A stretch of 64,000 bases of DNA, taken from NCBI RefSeq assembly GCF_048898065.1, contig NZ_JBLWFI010000001.1:1852155-1916154 (forward strand), written 5' to 3'. A program made the position numbers and the translations under genes. Source of the stretch: Tepidibacillus_B infernus (lineage in GTDB: Bacteria; Bacillota; Bacilli; Tepidibacillales; Tepidibacillaceae). The notes beneath the pieces are model-generated. The model did no database searches and was not told the origin of the DNA. It saw nothing but the letters and a program-made list of their open reading frames with translations. Shown piece by piece: positions 25,554 through 33,657 of this stretch (its first letter is position 1; every line of letters starts with the position of its first letter).

Positions 25554-25582
25554 TTGATTTATTTGCTTTATAAAGGTATAAT
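25554..25582 (+). promoter_or_regulatory. Promoter of tRNA-Arg
   Basis: TTGATT (25554-25559), a 17-bp spacer and TATAAT (25577-25582) place a strong start close to the mature 5' end of the tRNA at 25596. It lies just beyond the start codon of the divergent rpoN. Confidence 0.75.
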
Positions 25583-25595
25583 ATAATTTGCATTT

Positions 25596-25674
25596 GCGCT
25601 CGTAGCTCAGTTGGATAGAGCACTGGCCTCCGGAGCCAGGTTTTGCGGGGGTTCGAGTCCCTTCGAGCGCACCA
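25596..25674 (+). tRNA. tRNA-Arg (anticodon CCG)
   Basis: The acceptor arms GCGCTCG and CGAGCGC pair over 7 bp and the CCA tail is encoded. The D arm is TAGCTCAGTTGGATAGAGCA. The anticodon arm is CTGGC-CTCCGGA-GCCAG, giving anticodon CCG, which reads CGG. The T loop is TTCGAGT. It is a single gene between divergent rpoN and clpP with its own promoter and terminator. Confidence 0.96.
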
Positions 25675-25758
25675 TTGAAAATTCTTCGCACTACGTCGAT
25701 TGTACATCATTGTTCGAGAAAGATTGTTGTGCCCTTTAGGGTGCACCATTATTAATTC

Positions 25759-25783
25759 AAACCTTCAATGGAAGGTTTTTTTA
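25759..25783 (+). terminator. Terminator of the tRNA-Arg unit
   Basis: AAACCTTC and GAAGGTTT pair around a 4-nt loop and are followed by a T-run. Between the tRNA and this terminator (25675-25758) I see no gene, only a short stretch with a GCACCA end that recalls a tRNA 3' tail. Confidence 0.8.
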
Positions 25784-25879
25784 TTTTCCTTTTTTAAAAA
25801 CGTATTCAAAAATACTACCTAAGTTTATTTTAACAGAAAACGGGTAAACTAAGTGAAGGAAAATGATTGAAACATATTG

Positions 25880-25909
25880 TTTGACCTTTTTTGACCATTG
25901 AGGTATGAT
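25880..25909 (+). promoter_or_regulatory. CtsR operator and promoter of clpP
   Basis: TTTGACC-TTT-TTTGACC (25880-25896) is, on the other strand, GGTCAAA-AAA-GGTCAAA, an exact match to the CtsR heptad repeat. The first TTGACC (25881-25886) also serves as -35 with TATGAT (25904-25909) at 17 bp. CtsR would therefore cover the promoter until heat or protein stress releases it. Confidence 0.9.
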
Positions 25910-25967
25910 ATGAATAGGTTGAGCATATTTTATTGATGATGATTCATTGAGAGGAGGACTTTAGATT

Positions 25968-26564
25968 ATGAGTTACTTTATTCCTTATGTCATTGAACAA
26001 ACAAACCGTGGGGAAAGAGCCTACGATATCTATTCCAGGTTATTAAAAGATCGAATTATTTTCTTAGGAAGTCCAATTGATGATGCGGTAGCAAACTCAG
26101 TTGTTGCCCAACTTCTGTTTTTGAATGCTGAAGATCCTGAAAAAGATATTAATTTATATATCAATAGCCCTGGTGGATCGATTACAGCGGGTATGGCTAT
26201 TTATGATACGATGCAATTTATTAAACCAGACGTATCCACAGTAGCCATTGGTATGGCAGCATCAATGGGAGCCTTCCTATTAACTGCAGGTGCAAAAGGA
26301 AAACGTTATGCTTTACCAAATGCAGAAGTGATGATTCATCAGCCTTTAGGTGGTACACAAGGGCAAGCAAGTGATATTGAAATCCACGCAAAACGAATCA
26401 TCGAGATGAAGAAAAAATTAAATGAGATTTTGGCAGAACGTACAGGTCAACCTCTAAAAAAAGTGGAAAGAGATACAGACCGTGATAATTTCTTAACTGC
26501 TGAACAAGCCAAAGAATATGGTCTAATTGATGACATCATTACCACCATTCCGAAATTAAAATAA
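25968..26564 (+). CDS. clpP: ATP-dependent Clp protease proteolytic subunit
   Basis: The 198-residue serine peptidase that forms the tetradecameric chamber used by ClpC and ClpX. The catalytic triad is visible: Ser99 in GMAASMGAFLL, His124 in MIHQPLGG, and an Asp at about residue 171 in RDTDRDNFL. The N-terminal MSYFIPYVIEQTNRGERAYDIYSRLL matches the axial-loop region. GAGAGGAGG precedes the ATG. A CtsR box overlaps its promoter. A complete palindromic element begins 3 nt behind its stop codon, followed by a terminator. Confidence 0.98.
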   Translation: MSYFIPYVIEQTNRGERAYDIYSRLLKDRIIFLGSPIDDAVANSVVAQLLFLNAEDPEKDINLYINSPGGSITAGMAIYDTMQFIKPDVSTVAIGMAASMGAFLLTAGAKGKRYALPNAEVMIHQPLGGTQGQASDIEIHAKRIIEMKKKLNEILAERTGQPLKKVERDTDRDNFLTAEQAKEYGLIDDIITTIPKLK

Positions 26565-26566
26565 AA

Positions 26567-26672
26567 GGGTTTGTATATTCCAACGCGCTCCGTTGTCCGT
26601 GTATTTCTCTTAATGAAAAATAAGGTAAGAAATACACTCCCAAAAGTCGCTGCTTATGGAATATACAAACCC
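26567..26672 (+). repeat. Palindromic element, complete copy G
   Basis: The outer stem GGGTTTGTATATTCCA (26567-26582) pairs perfectly over 16 bp with 26657-26672. The inner stem GTGTATTTCT (26599-26608) pairs perfectly with AGAAATACAC (26628-26637). The internal loop has ACGCGCTCCGTTGTCC on the 5' side and AAAAGTCGCTGCTTA on the 3' side. Both stem sequences differ from those of copies C and D but the loop is conserved. It starts 2 nt behind the clpP stop, in the clpP orientation. Confidence 0.85.
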
Positions 26673-26686
26673 CGAAATGATAGAGG

Positions 26687-26724
26687 AAAGCGCCACAGGC
26701 TATTTTCATGTGGCGCTTTTTTTC
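26687..26724 (+). terminator. Terminator of clpP
   Basis: AAAGCGCCACA (26687-26697) pairs with TGTGGCGCTTT (26710-26720) and is followed by a T-run on the plus strand. It may also stop cysK transcription arriving from the other side. Confidence 0.85.
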
Positions 26725-26731
26725 ATATCAT

Positions 26732-27655
26732 CTATTCATTTTCAAAATTAAATAATGATGTACTTAAGTACCTTTCTCCAGTGTCTGGTGCAATCACAAC
26801 AACATTTTTTCCTTTGCCAAGACGCTTTGCGACTTGTTTTGCTGCATAGACTGCGGCACCAGAAGAGATTCCTATCAAGATCCCTTCAGTTTGTGCTATT
26901 TCTCTTGCTGTATTAAAGGCTTGTTCTGTTGTCACTTGAATGATCTCATCATAGATTGCAGTATTTAAAGTATCAGGTATAAAACCAGCACCTATCCCTT
27001 GAAGCTTATGTGGACCTGGATTTCCTCCAGATAAAACTGGAGAATCTGTTGGTTCAACTGCTACAATATGTATAGTTGGATTCTTTTCCTTTAAGACTTC
27101 CCCAACTCCTGTAATGGTTCCACCTGTTCCAATCCCTGCAACAAACCCATCAATTTTGCCATCCATTTGCGAATAAATTTCTTGGGCAGTATTTAATCGA
27201 TGAGCTTTTGGATTGGAAGGATTTTCAAATTGCCTAAGTAGAAAATATCCATGTTTTTTAACCAATTCGTTTGCCTTTGTTATGGCCCCTTTCATTCCTT
27301 CTGCCCCAGGGGTAAGCACCAACTTCGCACCATACGCGCGTAACAAATTTCTTCTTTCTATACTCATCGTATCTGGCATCACAAATATAGCACGATATCC
27401 TTTTGCAGCAGCAACCATTGCTGCACCAATTCCCGTATTCCCACTGGTAGCTTCAATAATCGTATCTCCCGGTTTGATTTTTCCTTCTGCTTCGGCATCT
27501 TCGATCATTTGTAGAGCAATCCGATCTTTTACGCTTCCACCAGGGTTAAAAGATTCTAATTTAACAAAAATATTGGCATCGTCATCTCCAACATGCTGCA
27601 ATTTAACTATTGGAGTGTTCCCAATCAATTCCGAGATATTTTTTACAACATTCAC
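26732..27655 (-). CDS. cysK: Cysteine synthase A (O-acetylserine sulfhydrylase)
   Basis: A PLP enzyme making cysteine from O-acetylserine and sulfide. The 307-residue protein has the PLP lysine Lys43 in NPGGSVKDRIAL, the substrate loop EATSGNTGIG, the phosphate-binding loop GIGTGGTITGVG and ISSGAAVYAA near the C-terminus. The start is GTG 27655 with GGAG 10 nt upstream. It is transcribed alone between clpP and the HPr gene; a terminator of the HPr gene lies upstream. Some CysK proteins also act as regulators (for example with CymR in Bacillus); this is not shown here. Confidence 0.95.
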   Translation of the reverse strand: MNVVKNISELIGNTPIVKLQHVGDDDANIFVKLESFNPGGSVKDRIALQMIEDAEAEGKIKPGDTIIEATSGNTGIGAAMVAAAKGYRAIFVMPDTMSIERRNLLRAYGAKLVLTPGAEGMKGAITKANELVKKHGYFLLRQFENPSNPKAHRLNTAQEIYSQMDGKIDGFVAGIGTGGTITGVGEVLKEKNPTIHIVAVEPTDSPVLSGGNPGPHKLQGIGAGFIPDTLNTAIYDEIIQVTTEQAFNTAREIAQTEGILIGISSGAAVYAAKQVAKRLGKGKNVVVIAPDTGERYLSTSLFNFENE

Positions 27656-27782
27656 GTTTACAAGTCTCCTTTTTTATAGTTTGAGGTTATTAGTATAGTA
27701 AGACTTCTATGATTCTATGTCAATTTCATGACCTCCTTGGAAGCACAATCCGAAAACTTTCGTGGATCCCATGGATATGAAA

Positions 27783-27814
27783 AATGAGCTATGACGATTT
27801 CATCACAGCTCATT
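27783..27814 (-). terminator. Terminator of the HPr operon
   Basis: AATGAGCT (27783-27790) pairs with AGCTCATT (27807-27814), extended inward by imperfect pairs, 15 nt behind the HPr stop and followed by TTTTCAT on the minus strand. Confidence 0.65.
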
Positions 27815-27828
27815 ACATTTTTAATACC

Positions 27829-28086
27829 TTAGCTTTCTTTACTTAATAAAGTCGCTAAGTTTTCTACAGCTTGCTCTTCATCGGAACCATCGGCAATAAT
27901 CGTGATTTCTGAACCACTGTTAATGGCCAAGCTCATAATTCCCATAATACTTTTTGCATTTACTTTCTTATCTTCTTTTTCTACGAAAATATCTGAGGAA
28001 AACTTGTTTGCTTCCTGAACAAATAATGCTGCAGGTCTTGCATGTAAACCCGTCTTTAATTGAACTGTTACTTTTTTAGATATCAC
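27829..28086 (-). CDS. HPr-like phosphocarrier at the crh locus, with His15 and Ser46
   Basis: An 85-residue HPr-fold protein. The start is GTG 28086 (MISKKVTVQLKTGLHARPAALF) with GGAGGG about 7 nt upstream. In this numbering His15 is the PTS-phosphorylation site and Ser46 (NAKSIMGIM) the HPrK site. In B. subtilis the gene behind whiA is crh, which has Gln15; here the site is an intact histidine, so this protein could work as an HPr in sugar transport as well as in catabolite control with CcpA. It ends the rapZ-yvcK-whiA operon. Whether a second HPr exists elsewhere cannot be seen. Confidence 0.92.
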   Translation of the reverse strand: MISKKVTVQLKTGLHARPAALFVQEANKFSSDIFVEKEDKKVNAKSIMGIMSLAINSGSEITIIADGSDEEQAVENLATLLSKES

Positions 28087-28141
28087 AAAAATCCCTCCAA
28101 TTAGATCCATTTTCTATATTATACATGGAATTACAAAAATA

Positions 28142-29080
28142 TTACAAATCTGCTTTAAGTTTATTTGCAATTTCTTCTATTTTTCTTAAACGATGATTGA
28201 TTCCTGACTTACTTACTTTTCCACTAGGAATAAGATATCCCAGTTCAGCGAGGTTTAATTCTGGATATTGTAATCGAACTTCGGCTACCTCCTTTAATTT
28301 TGTGGGAAGGTTTTCAAGTCCCATTATTTTATCAATCAATCGAATATTCTCTATTTGTCTCATTGCTGCACCAACTGTTTTGTTTAAATTGGCTGTTTCG
28401 CAATTTACAAGACGATTTACGGAATTTCTCATATCTTTTACAATACGTATATCCTCGAATTTGAACAAAGCTTGATGTGCGCCAATAATATTTAAAAACT
28501 CCGTTATTTTCTCCCCTTCTTTAATGTACATAAAATAACCCTTTTTTCTTTCAATCCACTTTGCATTTAAGTCGAATTCATTCGCTAGTTGGCACAAATC
28601 TTCAATATGCTCTTGATAGCTAGAGGAAATCTCTAGATGATAAGAGGCACTTTCAGGATGATTCAGAGATCCACCTGCAAGAAAAGCACCTCGCAAATAA
28701 GATCGCTTACAACATTCATTTTGGATAATCTCACGCTTAATACCGGGATAAAAGGAAAATCCCTCTTCTACAATCGCTAACTTTTTTAGCACCATTTCTA
28801 CTTGCTGAGGAACTCTAACCACATAAATGTTGTTCTTTTTCAATCTCATTTTTTTTCGAACCAATAATTCAGCATGAAGGTGAAAGATTTGCTTAATCAT
28901 CGAATAAATTTTTCTTGCAATTGCAGCATTTTCGGTCAAAATATCCAATACAACCTTTTGATTCGTTAATTGAACACTACCGTTCATTCTAACAAGAGCG
29001 GATAGTTCAGCAATCATGCAAGAATCATCTTCACCATTTACATAGGTTAATTCTTTTTTTGTTTCGGCGGCAAAGGACAT
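28142..29080 (-). CDS. whiA: WhiA family DNA-binding protein
   Basis: A conserved Gram-positive protein with an N-terminal LAGLIDADG homing-endonuclease-like fold and a C-terminal helix-turn-helix; it affects cell division and chromosome segregation in Bacillus and is a sporulation regulator in Streptomyces. I start it at ATG 29080 (MSFAAETKKELTYVNG), with GAGGTGG 6 nt upstream, giving 312 residues. Visible motifs are KRSYLRGAFLAGGSLNHPE and the C-terminal LNLAELGYLIPSGKVSKSGINHRLRKI. It lies between yvcK and the HPr gene. Confidence 0.95.
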   Translation of the reverse strand: MSFAAETKKELTYVNGEDDSCMIAELSALVRMNGSVQLTNQKVVLDILTENAAIARKIYSMIKQIFHLHAELLVRKKMRLKKNNIYVVRVPQQVEMVLKKLAIVEEGFSFYPGIKREIIQNECCKRSYLRGAFLAGGSLNHPESASYHLEISSSYQEHIEDLCQLANEFDLNAKWIERKKGYFMYIKEGEKITEFLNIIGAHQALFKFEDIRIVKDMRNSVNRLVNCETANLNKTVGAAMRQIENIRLIDKIMGLENLPTKLKEVAEVRLQYPELNLAELGYLIPSGKVSKSGINHRLRKIEEIANKLKADL

Positions 29081-29128
29081 TGTGACCACCTCAATCCTGA
29101 ATCCTCAATTGCCAATTTAATTACTTCG

Positions 29129-30094
29129 TTATATTTGATGATGCAAGATTTGTATAATACTTTTGCTAAGTTTCTCAGCATCATGTCTTAAATAGGTATG
29201 ATAATTAACAAAAGATTCTGCAACGACACGATAACCTGCTTGTGTAAGAAGTTGTTTATCAGAAGCCACTGGAATTGCATTCTCTGCCCGATATTGTTGC
29301 TTAATCTCTTCAGAGATTTCCCCTTCATTAACGATAACATAATCGATAAATTTTTGGCCAACATGTTCTTCAATCGCATTCACATGATCAACGGCAGAAT
29401 AATGATCTGTCTCACCAGGTTGGGTCATCACATTACAAATATATATTTTTTTAGCTTTCGTTGAAAGAACTTCTTCCCTTATGCCATTAACCAAAAGATT
29501 CGGAATAACACTCGTATATAAGCTTCCAGGCCCGATGACGACAGCATCTGCTTGCTGAATAGCCAATATCGCATCTTCTAACGGTTTTACATCAGTAGGA
29601 TTGATAAAAACTCGCTTAATCCCTCGATTTTGTGCGGCTAAGGGAATATTAGATTCCCCATTTATGATGGTTCCATCTGTTAATTCTGCAGATAAATGAA
29701 CCTTTTGCAGGGTTGCAGGTAAAACCTGTCCTTTTACAGCTAAAACACGACTTAGTTCCTTAATAGCCAATACAAAATCCCCAGTTATTTCTTGCATCGC
29801 TGCAATCAATAAATTGCCTAAACTATGTCCAGCTAGCCCCTCACCTTGTTGAAAGCGATGCTGCAATAATTTTTCTAGTAAAGGCTCAGTATTTGCTAAC
29901 GCAATCAAAACGTTACGAATATCTCCCGGAGGAAGCATATTTAATTCTGATCTTAACTTTCCAGAACTTCCTCCATCATCAGCGACGGTTACGACTGCTG
30001 TTAAGTCTAAGTTTTGTTTTTTTAAACCTCTTAACATCACAGATAGGCCGGTTCCTCCACCAATCACGACTACCTTAGGTTGTAATTCTCCCAT
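29129..30094 (-). CDS. yvcK: Gluconeogenesis factor YvcK (CofD-like)
   Basis: A 321-residue UDP-sugar-binding protein of the CofD/YvcK family needed for growth on gluconeogenic carbon and for proper PBP1 localisation and cell shape in Bacillus. It begins VVVIGGGTGLSVMLRGLKK and has VADDGGSSGKLR, PPGDIRNVLIALA and GPGSLYTSVIPNLLV. It lies between rapZ and whiA with a GAGGTG site 4-5 nt before ATG 30094. The cluster links it to control of glucosamine and cell-wall precursor supply. Confidence 0.95.
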   Translation of the reverse strand: MGELQPKVVVIGGGTGLSVMLRGLKKQNLDLTAVVTVADDGGSSGKLRSELNMLPPGDIRNVLIALANTEPLLEKLLQHRFQQGEGLAGHSLGNLLIAAMQEITGDFVLAIKELSRVLAVKGQVLPATLQKVHLSAELTDGTIINGESNIPLAAQNRGIKRVFINPTDVKPLEDAILAIQQADAVVIGPGSLYTSVIPNLLVNGIREEVLSTKAKKIYICNVMTQPGETDHYSAVDHVNAIEEHVGQKFIDYVIVNEGEISEEIKQQYRAENAIPVASDKQLLTQAGYRVVAESFVNYHTYLRHDAEKLSKSIIQILHHQI

Positions 30095-30103
30095 TTCACA
30101 CCT

Positions 30104-30982
30104 CTATTTACGATCCTTCTCTATGTCTCGATGATTTGTACTTACATGCCATTCGGATTGTAAAAACTTCGCAATGTATTCTGTGATGGCAACAGAACGA
30201 TGCTTACCACCAGTACAGCCAATTCCGATCACAACCTGACTTTTTCCCTCTTGTTGGTATTTAGGAACTAGGAAGGTTAATAAATCCATCAGTTTATTTA
30301 AAAACTCTTTTGTTTCAGGCCACTTCATCACATAATCATAAACCGGTTGATCTAAACCTGTTTGCGGACGAAGGGAATCGATATAATGGGGATTTGCTAA
30401 AAAACGAACGTCAAAGATCAGATCAGCATCAATTGGCACACCATATTTAAAACCAAACGACATCATGTTTACACTAAACCGATTTTGGTCAATGTCAGAA
30501 AATCTTGTGATCATTTTCTCTTTTAATTCGCTGGGTTTTAAAAGACTTGTATCAATAATTTGACTTGCTTTCCCCTTTAACTCGTCTAACAGTTTACGTT
30601 CAGCCGTTATCCCTTCAATTGGTGATGATTCATTTAATAGCGGGTGGCGGCGTCTCGTTTCCTTATACCTTCTGACCAATGTTTTATCATCTGCATCTAA
30701 AAACAAAATTTGATAATACAGTTTATCAGATTGTTCTAAAGCTTCTAGTGCATCAGACAAGGTTTCGAAAAATTCTCTACCTCTTAGGTCAATCACCAGT
30801 GCAGCACGATTGATTTTTCCACCTGATTGCACCATTAAGTCAACAAACTTAGGTATTAAAACAGGGGGTAGATTATCCACACAGTAAAAACCCAAATCTT
30901 CCAAACTTTGGATGGCTACCGTTTTCCCAGCACCTGACATACCAGTAATAATAATTAAATGAAGAGGTCGAGATTCACCCAT
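30104..30982 (-). CDS. rapZ: RapZ/YvcJ nucleotide-binding protein
   Basis: A 292-residue P-loop protein. The Walker A motif is GMSGAGKTVA at residues 14-23, followed by DNLPPVL, and the C-terminal domain has GIGCTGGKHRSVAI. In E. coli RapZ binds sRNA and adapts RNase E to regulate GlmS; in B. subtilis YvcJ hydrolyses GTP and affects competence. It is the first gene of the rapZ-yvcK-whiA-HPr operon. AGGGATG lies before ATG 30982; the 84-nt upstream gap is AT-rich and should hold the promoter, though I cannot pick one with confidence. Confidence 0.95.
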   Translation of the reverse strand: MGESRPLHLIIITGMSGAGKTVAIQSLEDLGFYCVDNLPPVLIPKFVDLMVQSGGKINRAALVIDLRGREFFETLSDALEALEQSDKLYYQILFLDADDKTLVRRYKETRRRHPLLNESSPIEGITAERKLLDELKGKASQIIDTSLLKPSELKEKMITRFSDIDQNRFSVNMMSFGFKYGVPIDADLIFDVRFLANPHYIDSLRPQTGLDQPVYDYVMKWPETKEFLNKLMDLLTFLVPKYQQEGKSQVVIGIGCTGGKHRSVAITEYIAKFLQSEWHVSTNHRDIEKDRK

Positions 30983-31066
30983 TTAGAGTCACATCCCTTA
31001 ATTTTAAAAAATTCGACTTAATTTATATATTATAATGTTTTTTTCGTCAATTGAAAACTAAGAGAA

Positions 31067-32674
31067 TCATTTTACCAAAATCAGTGAACTGTATGCAGGT
31101 AATTCAATCTCTACTTGATGATCTTTATCCTTTACCTTTGTTGAAGAATCACTCATGAATAAGGCTTTTTTGTATTCAGCTTCTTTTCCCGTAAGTGTTA
31201 AGAATTTTGGTTCCTTGCTTATATTGTGAATCATTAACATCGAATCTTCATTGAGAGATCGTTTGAATGCAACGATTCCTTTTTCACTGACATTAACTTC
31301 TTCTACTTCCCCTTTGATCAGTACATCATAGGACCTACGTAAATGGATCATCGTTTTATAATGATTCAATAGTGAATTCTGATCATTTAATTGGGCTTCA
31401 ACAGATGGTGCATCTTCCCCTGTATTATAAAAGGATCTCTCCCAATTAGTTTGGCCTTTGCCCTCTTGAGCGTTATACCATTGCAATGGTTCACGAATAT
31501 ATTCATCCGGTTTTTTTCCTTGCATGCCAATTTCTTCACCATAGTAGATGAAAGGTGTTCCCGGTAAGGTAAATAGAATAGAGGCTGCCATTTTTGCGTG
31601 CTCAACATTTCCATTTAATTGACTCATCACTCTATCCATATCATGGTTCGTAAGGAAAGTAGAATCAATATAGTCTTTAGATTGACTTTGGTAATACTTT
31701 CTTACGCGTTCTAGATAAGTAACAACCCCTGCATCATCCTCCATTTGAACAGAAGAAATGATTTTACTAGATAAATCAAAATCAAAGGCAGAATGTAGGC
31801 CATCTTTTAAATAAGGTGCAACAACTGTTGCTGGTGCCCATACTTCTCCCACAAGGAATACATCCTGCTTAGCATGTTGCATTTCCTTGCGAAATTCTTG
31901 CCACCACGCATAATTTTTCTCTTTTTCCTGATCAGGATAGATATGTTTTGCAGCATCTAGTCGAAAACCGTCAACACCTATTTCAGTGAGCCAATATTTG
32001 CCTACCTTCTCAATTTCTTTTCGCACTTCTGGATTGTTAAAATTCAAATCAGGCATTCCTTCCCAAAAGACTCCATAATATTTGTTGTCTCCAGCTCCAT
32101 GCCAAACTTCTTGACCCCATTCCCCACGTTCAGAAAGGTTTGTCTTGTCATCAGCCCAAAGATACCAATTCCGATATTTACTATCTTTAGAAGAAAGAGC
32201 ATCCTTAAACCATGGGTGTTCTTTACTTGTATGATTCACAACCAAATCCATAATGACCTTAATATTACGGTCATGCGCTTCTTTAATAAATTGTTTAAAA
32301 TCTTCCATTGTTCCATAATCCGGATTAATACCATAATAATCAGTGATATCATATCCATGGTAACTAGGTGAAGGATTGATCGGCATTAACCAAATCCCCT
32401 CTACCCCAAGCTCCTTTAAATAATCTAGCTTCTCTGTCATTCCTCTAATATCACCAATTCCATCCCCATCAGAATCATAGAACGATCTTACAAAGATCTC
32501 GTAAAAAACAGAATTAGGCCAAGCGCTACCCAATTGATCAGTTGGTTTTATTACATTTTCTGGGCTTGCCTCTTTCATCCCAACCCATAACATTAAAGAT
32601 GAAAAGCCGATCACTATTACCGATATAAAAATTGAAATTGCTAAAAAAACTTTATAACGTTTAGACAAATTCAT
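31067..32674 (-). CDS. Secreted or membrane-anchored alpha-amylase (GH13)
   Basis: Hydrolyses alpha-1,4-glucans outside the cell, feeding the MalEFG importer encoded upstream. I place the start near ATG 32674 (MNLSKRYKVFLAISIF), with GGGGG just upstream; a longer frame reads through two hairpins and is unlikely. The result is about 535 residues with one N-terminal signal or anchor helix and no lipobox. GH13 motifs are MDLVVNHTS, GFRLDAAKH (nucleophile Asp), LVGEVWAP (acid Glu) and FLTNHDMDR. Like oligo-1,6-glucosidase and alpha-amylase relatives, it begins SVFYEIFVRSFYDSDGDGIGD. It is the last gene of the mal operon. Confidence 0.9.
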   Translation of the reverse strand: MNLSKRYKVFLAISIFISVIVIGFSSLMLWVGMKEASPENVIKPTDQLGSAWPNSVFYEIFVRSFYDSDGDGIGDIRGMTEKLDYLKELGVEGIWLMPINPSPSYHGYDITDYYGINPDYGTMEDFKQFIKEAHDRNIKVIMDLVVNHTSKEHPWFKDALSSKDSKYRNWYLWADDKTNLSERGEWGQEVWHGAGDNKYYGVFWEGMPDLNFNNPEVRKEIEKVGKYWLTEIGVDGFRLDAAKHIYPDQEKEKNYAWWQEFRKEMQHAKQDVFLVGEVWAPATVVAPYLKDGLHSAFDFDLSSKIISSVQMEDDAGVVTYLERVRKYYQSQSKDYIDSTFLTNHDMDRVMSQLNGNVEHAKMAASILFTLPGTPFIYYGEEIGMQGKKPDEYIREPLQWYNAQEGKGQTNWERSFYNTGEDAPSVEAQLNDQNSLLNHYKTMIHLRRSYDVLIKGEVEEVNVSEKGIVAFKRSLNEDSMLMIHNISKEPKFLTLTGKEAEYKKALFMSDSSTKVKDKDHQVEIELPAYSSLILVK

Positions 32675-32697
32675 TACCCCCTTAAAAGCAGTTATGG

Positions 32698-32739
32698 AAT
32701 TGTATTTTGCCTTTTTTTCCTTGTGTTGTAAAATACATT
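32698..32739 (-). repeat. Possible solo outer stem of the palindromic family (copy I)
   Basis: AATTGTATTTTGC (32698-32710) and GTTGTAAAATACATT (32725-32739) equal the outer arms of copies C and D but enclose only 14 nt with no conserved loop. It could be a collapsed copy or a chance likeness. Confidence 0.35.
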
Positions 32740-32757
32740 TTGTACACAATGTAGAAT

Positions 32758-32794
32758 AAAATCGTGCCCAAACGATTTGTTCGAACACGATTTT
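32758..32794 (-). repeat. Hairpin between malG and the amylase gene
   Basis: AAAATCGTG (32758-32766) pairs perfectly with CACGATTTT (32786-32794), and the loop itself can pair through CGAACAAATCG. It lies 20 nt behind the malG stop. Few T residues follow, so partial termination or mRNA processing is likely. Confidence 0.5.
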
Positions 32795-32814
32795 AAGTTA
32801 AAGCAATATGATGA

Positions 32815-33657
32815 TTAACCTTTATTTGCCCCAGCTGTAACACCTTCAATCAAATATTTTTGAAGGAACAAGAATAAAAGCGTGATTGGTATAGCAACTA
32901 GAACAGCCCCTGCGGCAAAATTCGTAAACTCTGTGTTTCCTCGGCCCGTTACCATTTCATATAGACCAATGGCCAATGTTTTATTCTCATTGGAACGTAG
33001 AACCAATCGAGCGAAAATAAAATCCATCCAAGGCCCAATGAAATTGGTTAAGGCGATAAAAGTTAGAATTGGGAAAGATAACGGCATCATCACCTTGAAG
33101 AAAATCTGGGTATGTGTCGCACCATCAATCTTAGCTGCCTCTTCAAGGCTTCTAGGTAAGCCATCAAAATAGCCTTTCACCAACCAAGCACCAAACGGGA
33201 TAGAACCCCCTGCATAAACAAGGATTAATCCCCAGTGATTATCTAGTAACCCCATCTGTAATAACAAAATATAAATCGCAATCATTCCCATAAATCCGGG
33301 AAACATCTGTAGCACAAGCATAGCCATTAATCCTTGACGACGTCCTGGAAAACGAAAGCGAGAAAAGGCATATGCCGCTGTTACAACAAGGAACGTAGAT
33401 AAAATCATATTTGCAGTTGCTATTTTTAAGGTATTCAAATACCATTTTGTATAATCTGTTTCAGTTAACATATGTTTGTAATGGGTTAATGACAAGTTAT
33501 CCGGAATAAATTTAGTGCTAAATAAAGTATCTCCTGGATTTAACGATCCGATTATTATCCAAACTATAGGATAAAGAACAAAAATTGATGTAACGATCAA
33601 AATGGTATAAATCAACGTGACAACTAGGCGTTCTCTTAATCTCTCATTTTTTATCAT
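32815..33657 (-). CDS. malG: Maltodextrin ABC transporter permease MalG
   Basis: A 280-residue permease with six hydrophobic segments, the family norm for MalG-type subunits. The cytoplasmic EAA loop that docks the ATPase is SLEEAAKIDGATHTQIFFKVMMPL. Other features are IWIIIGSLNPGDTLFS near the N-terminus and AGAVLVAIPITLLFLFLQKYLIEGVTAGANKG at the end. It overlaps malF by 4 nt (ATGA). No ATPase gene is in the operon, so a shared MsmX-type ATPase elsewhere is probably used. Confidence 0.93.
   Translation of the reverse strand: MIKNERLRERLVVTLIYTILIVTSIFVLYPIVWIIIGSLNPGDTLFSTKFIPDNLSLTHYKHMLTETDYTKWYLNTLKIATANMILSTFLVVTAAYAFSRFRFPGRRQGLMAMLVLQMFPGFMGMIAIYILLLQMGLLDNHWGLILVYAGGSIPFGAWLVKGYFDGLPRSLEEAAKIDGATHTQIFFKVMMPLSFPILTFIALTNFIGPWMDFIFARLVLRSNENKTLAIGLYEMVTGRGNTEFTNFAAGAVLVAIPITLLFLFLQKYLIEGVTAGANKG

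Noticed and set aside
25549..25749. Minus-strand ORF of 66 codons across the tRNA
   Set aside because: It is the antisense of tRNA-Arg and its flanks; no ribosome site or family likeness.
25690..25754. Second tRNA-like stretch behind tRNA-Arg (TTCGAGA and GCACCA)
   Set aside because: No matching acceptor arm, D arm or anticodon arm can be found; at most a duplicated 3' tail.
32675..32788. 38-residue N-terminal extension of the alpha-amylase
   Set aside because: It would be encoded across two hairpins and would bury the signal anchor; the ATG near 32674 gives a normal exported protein.
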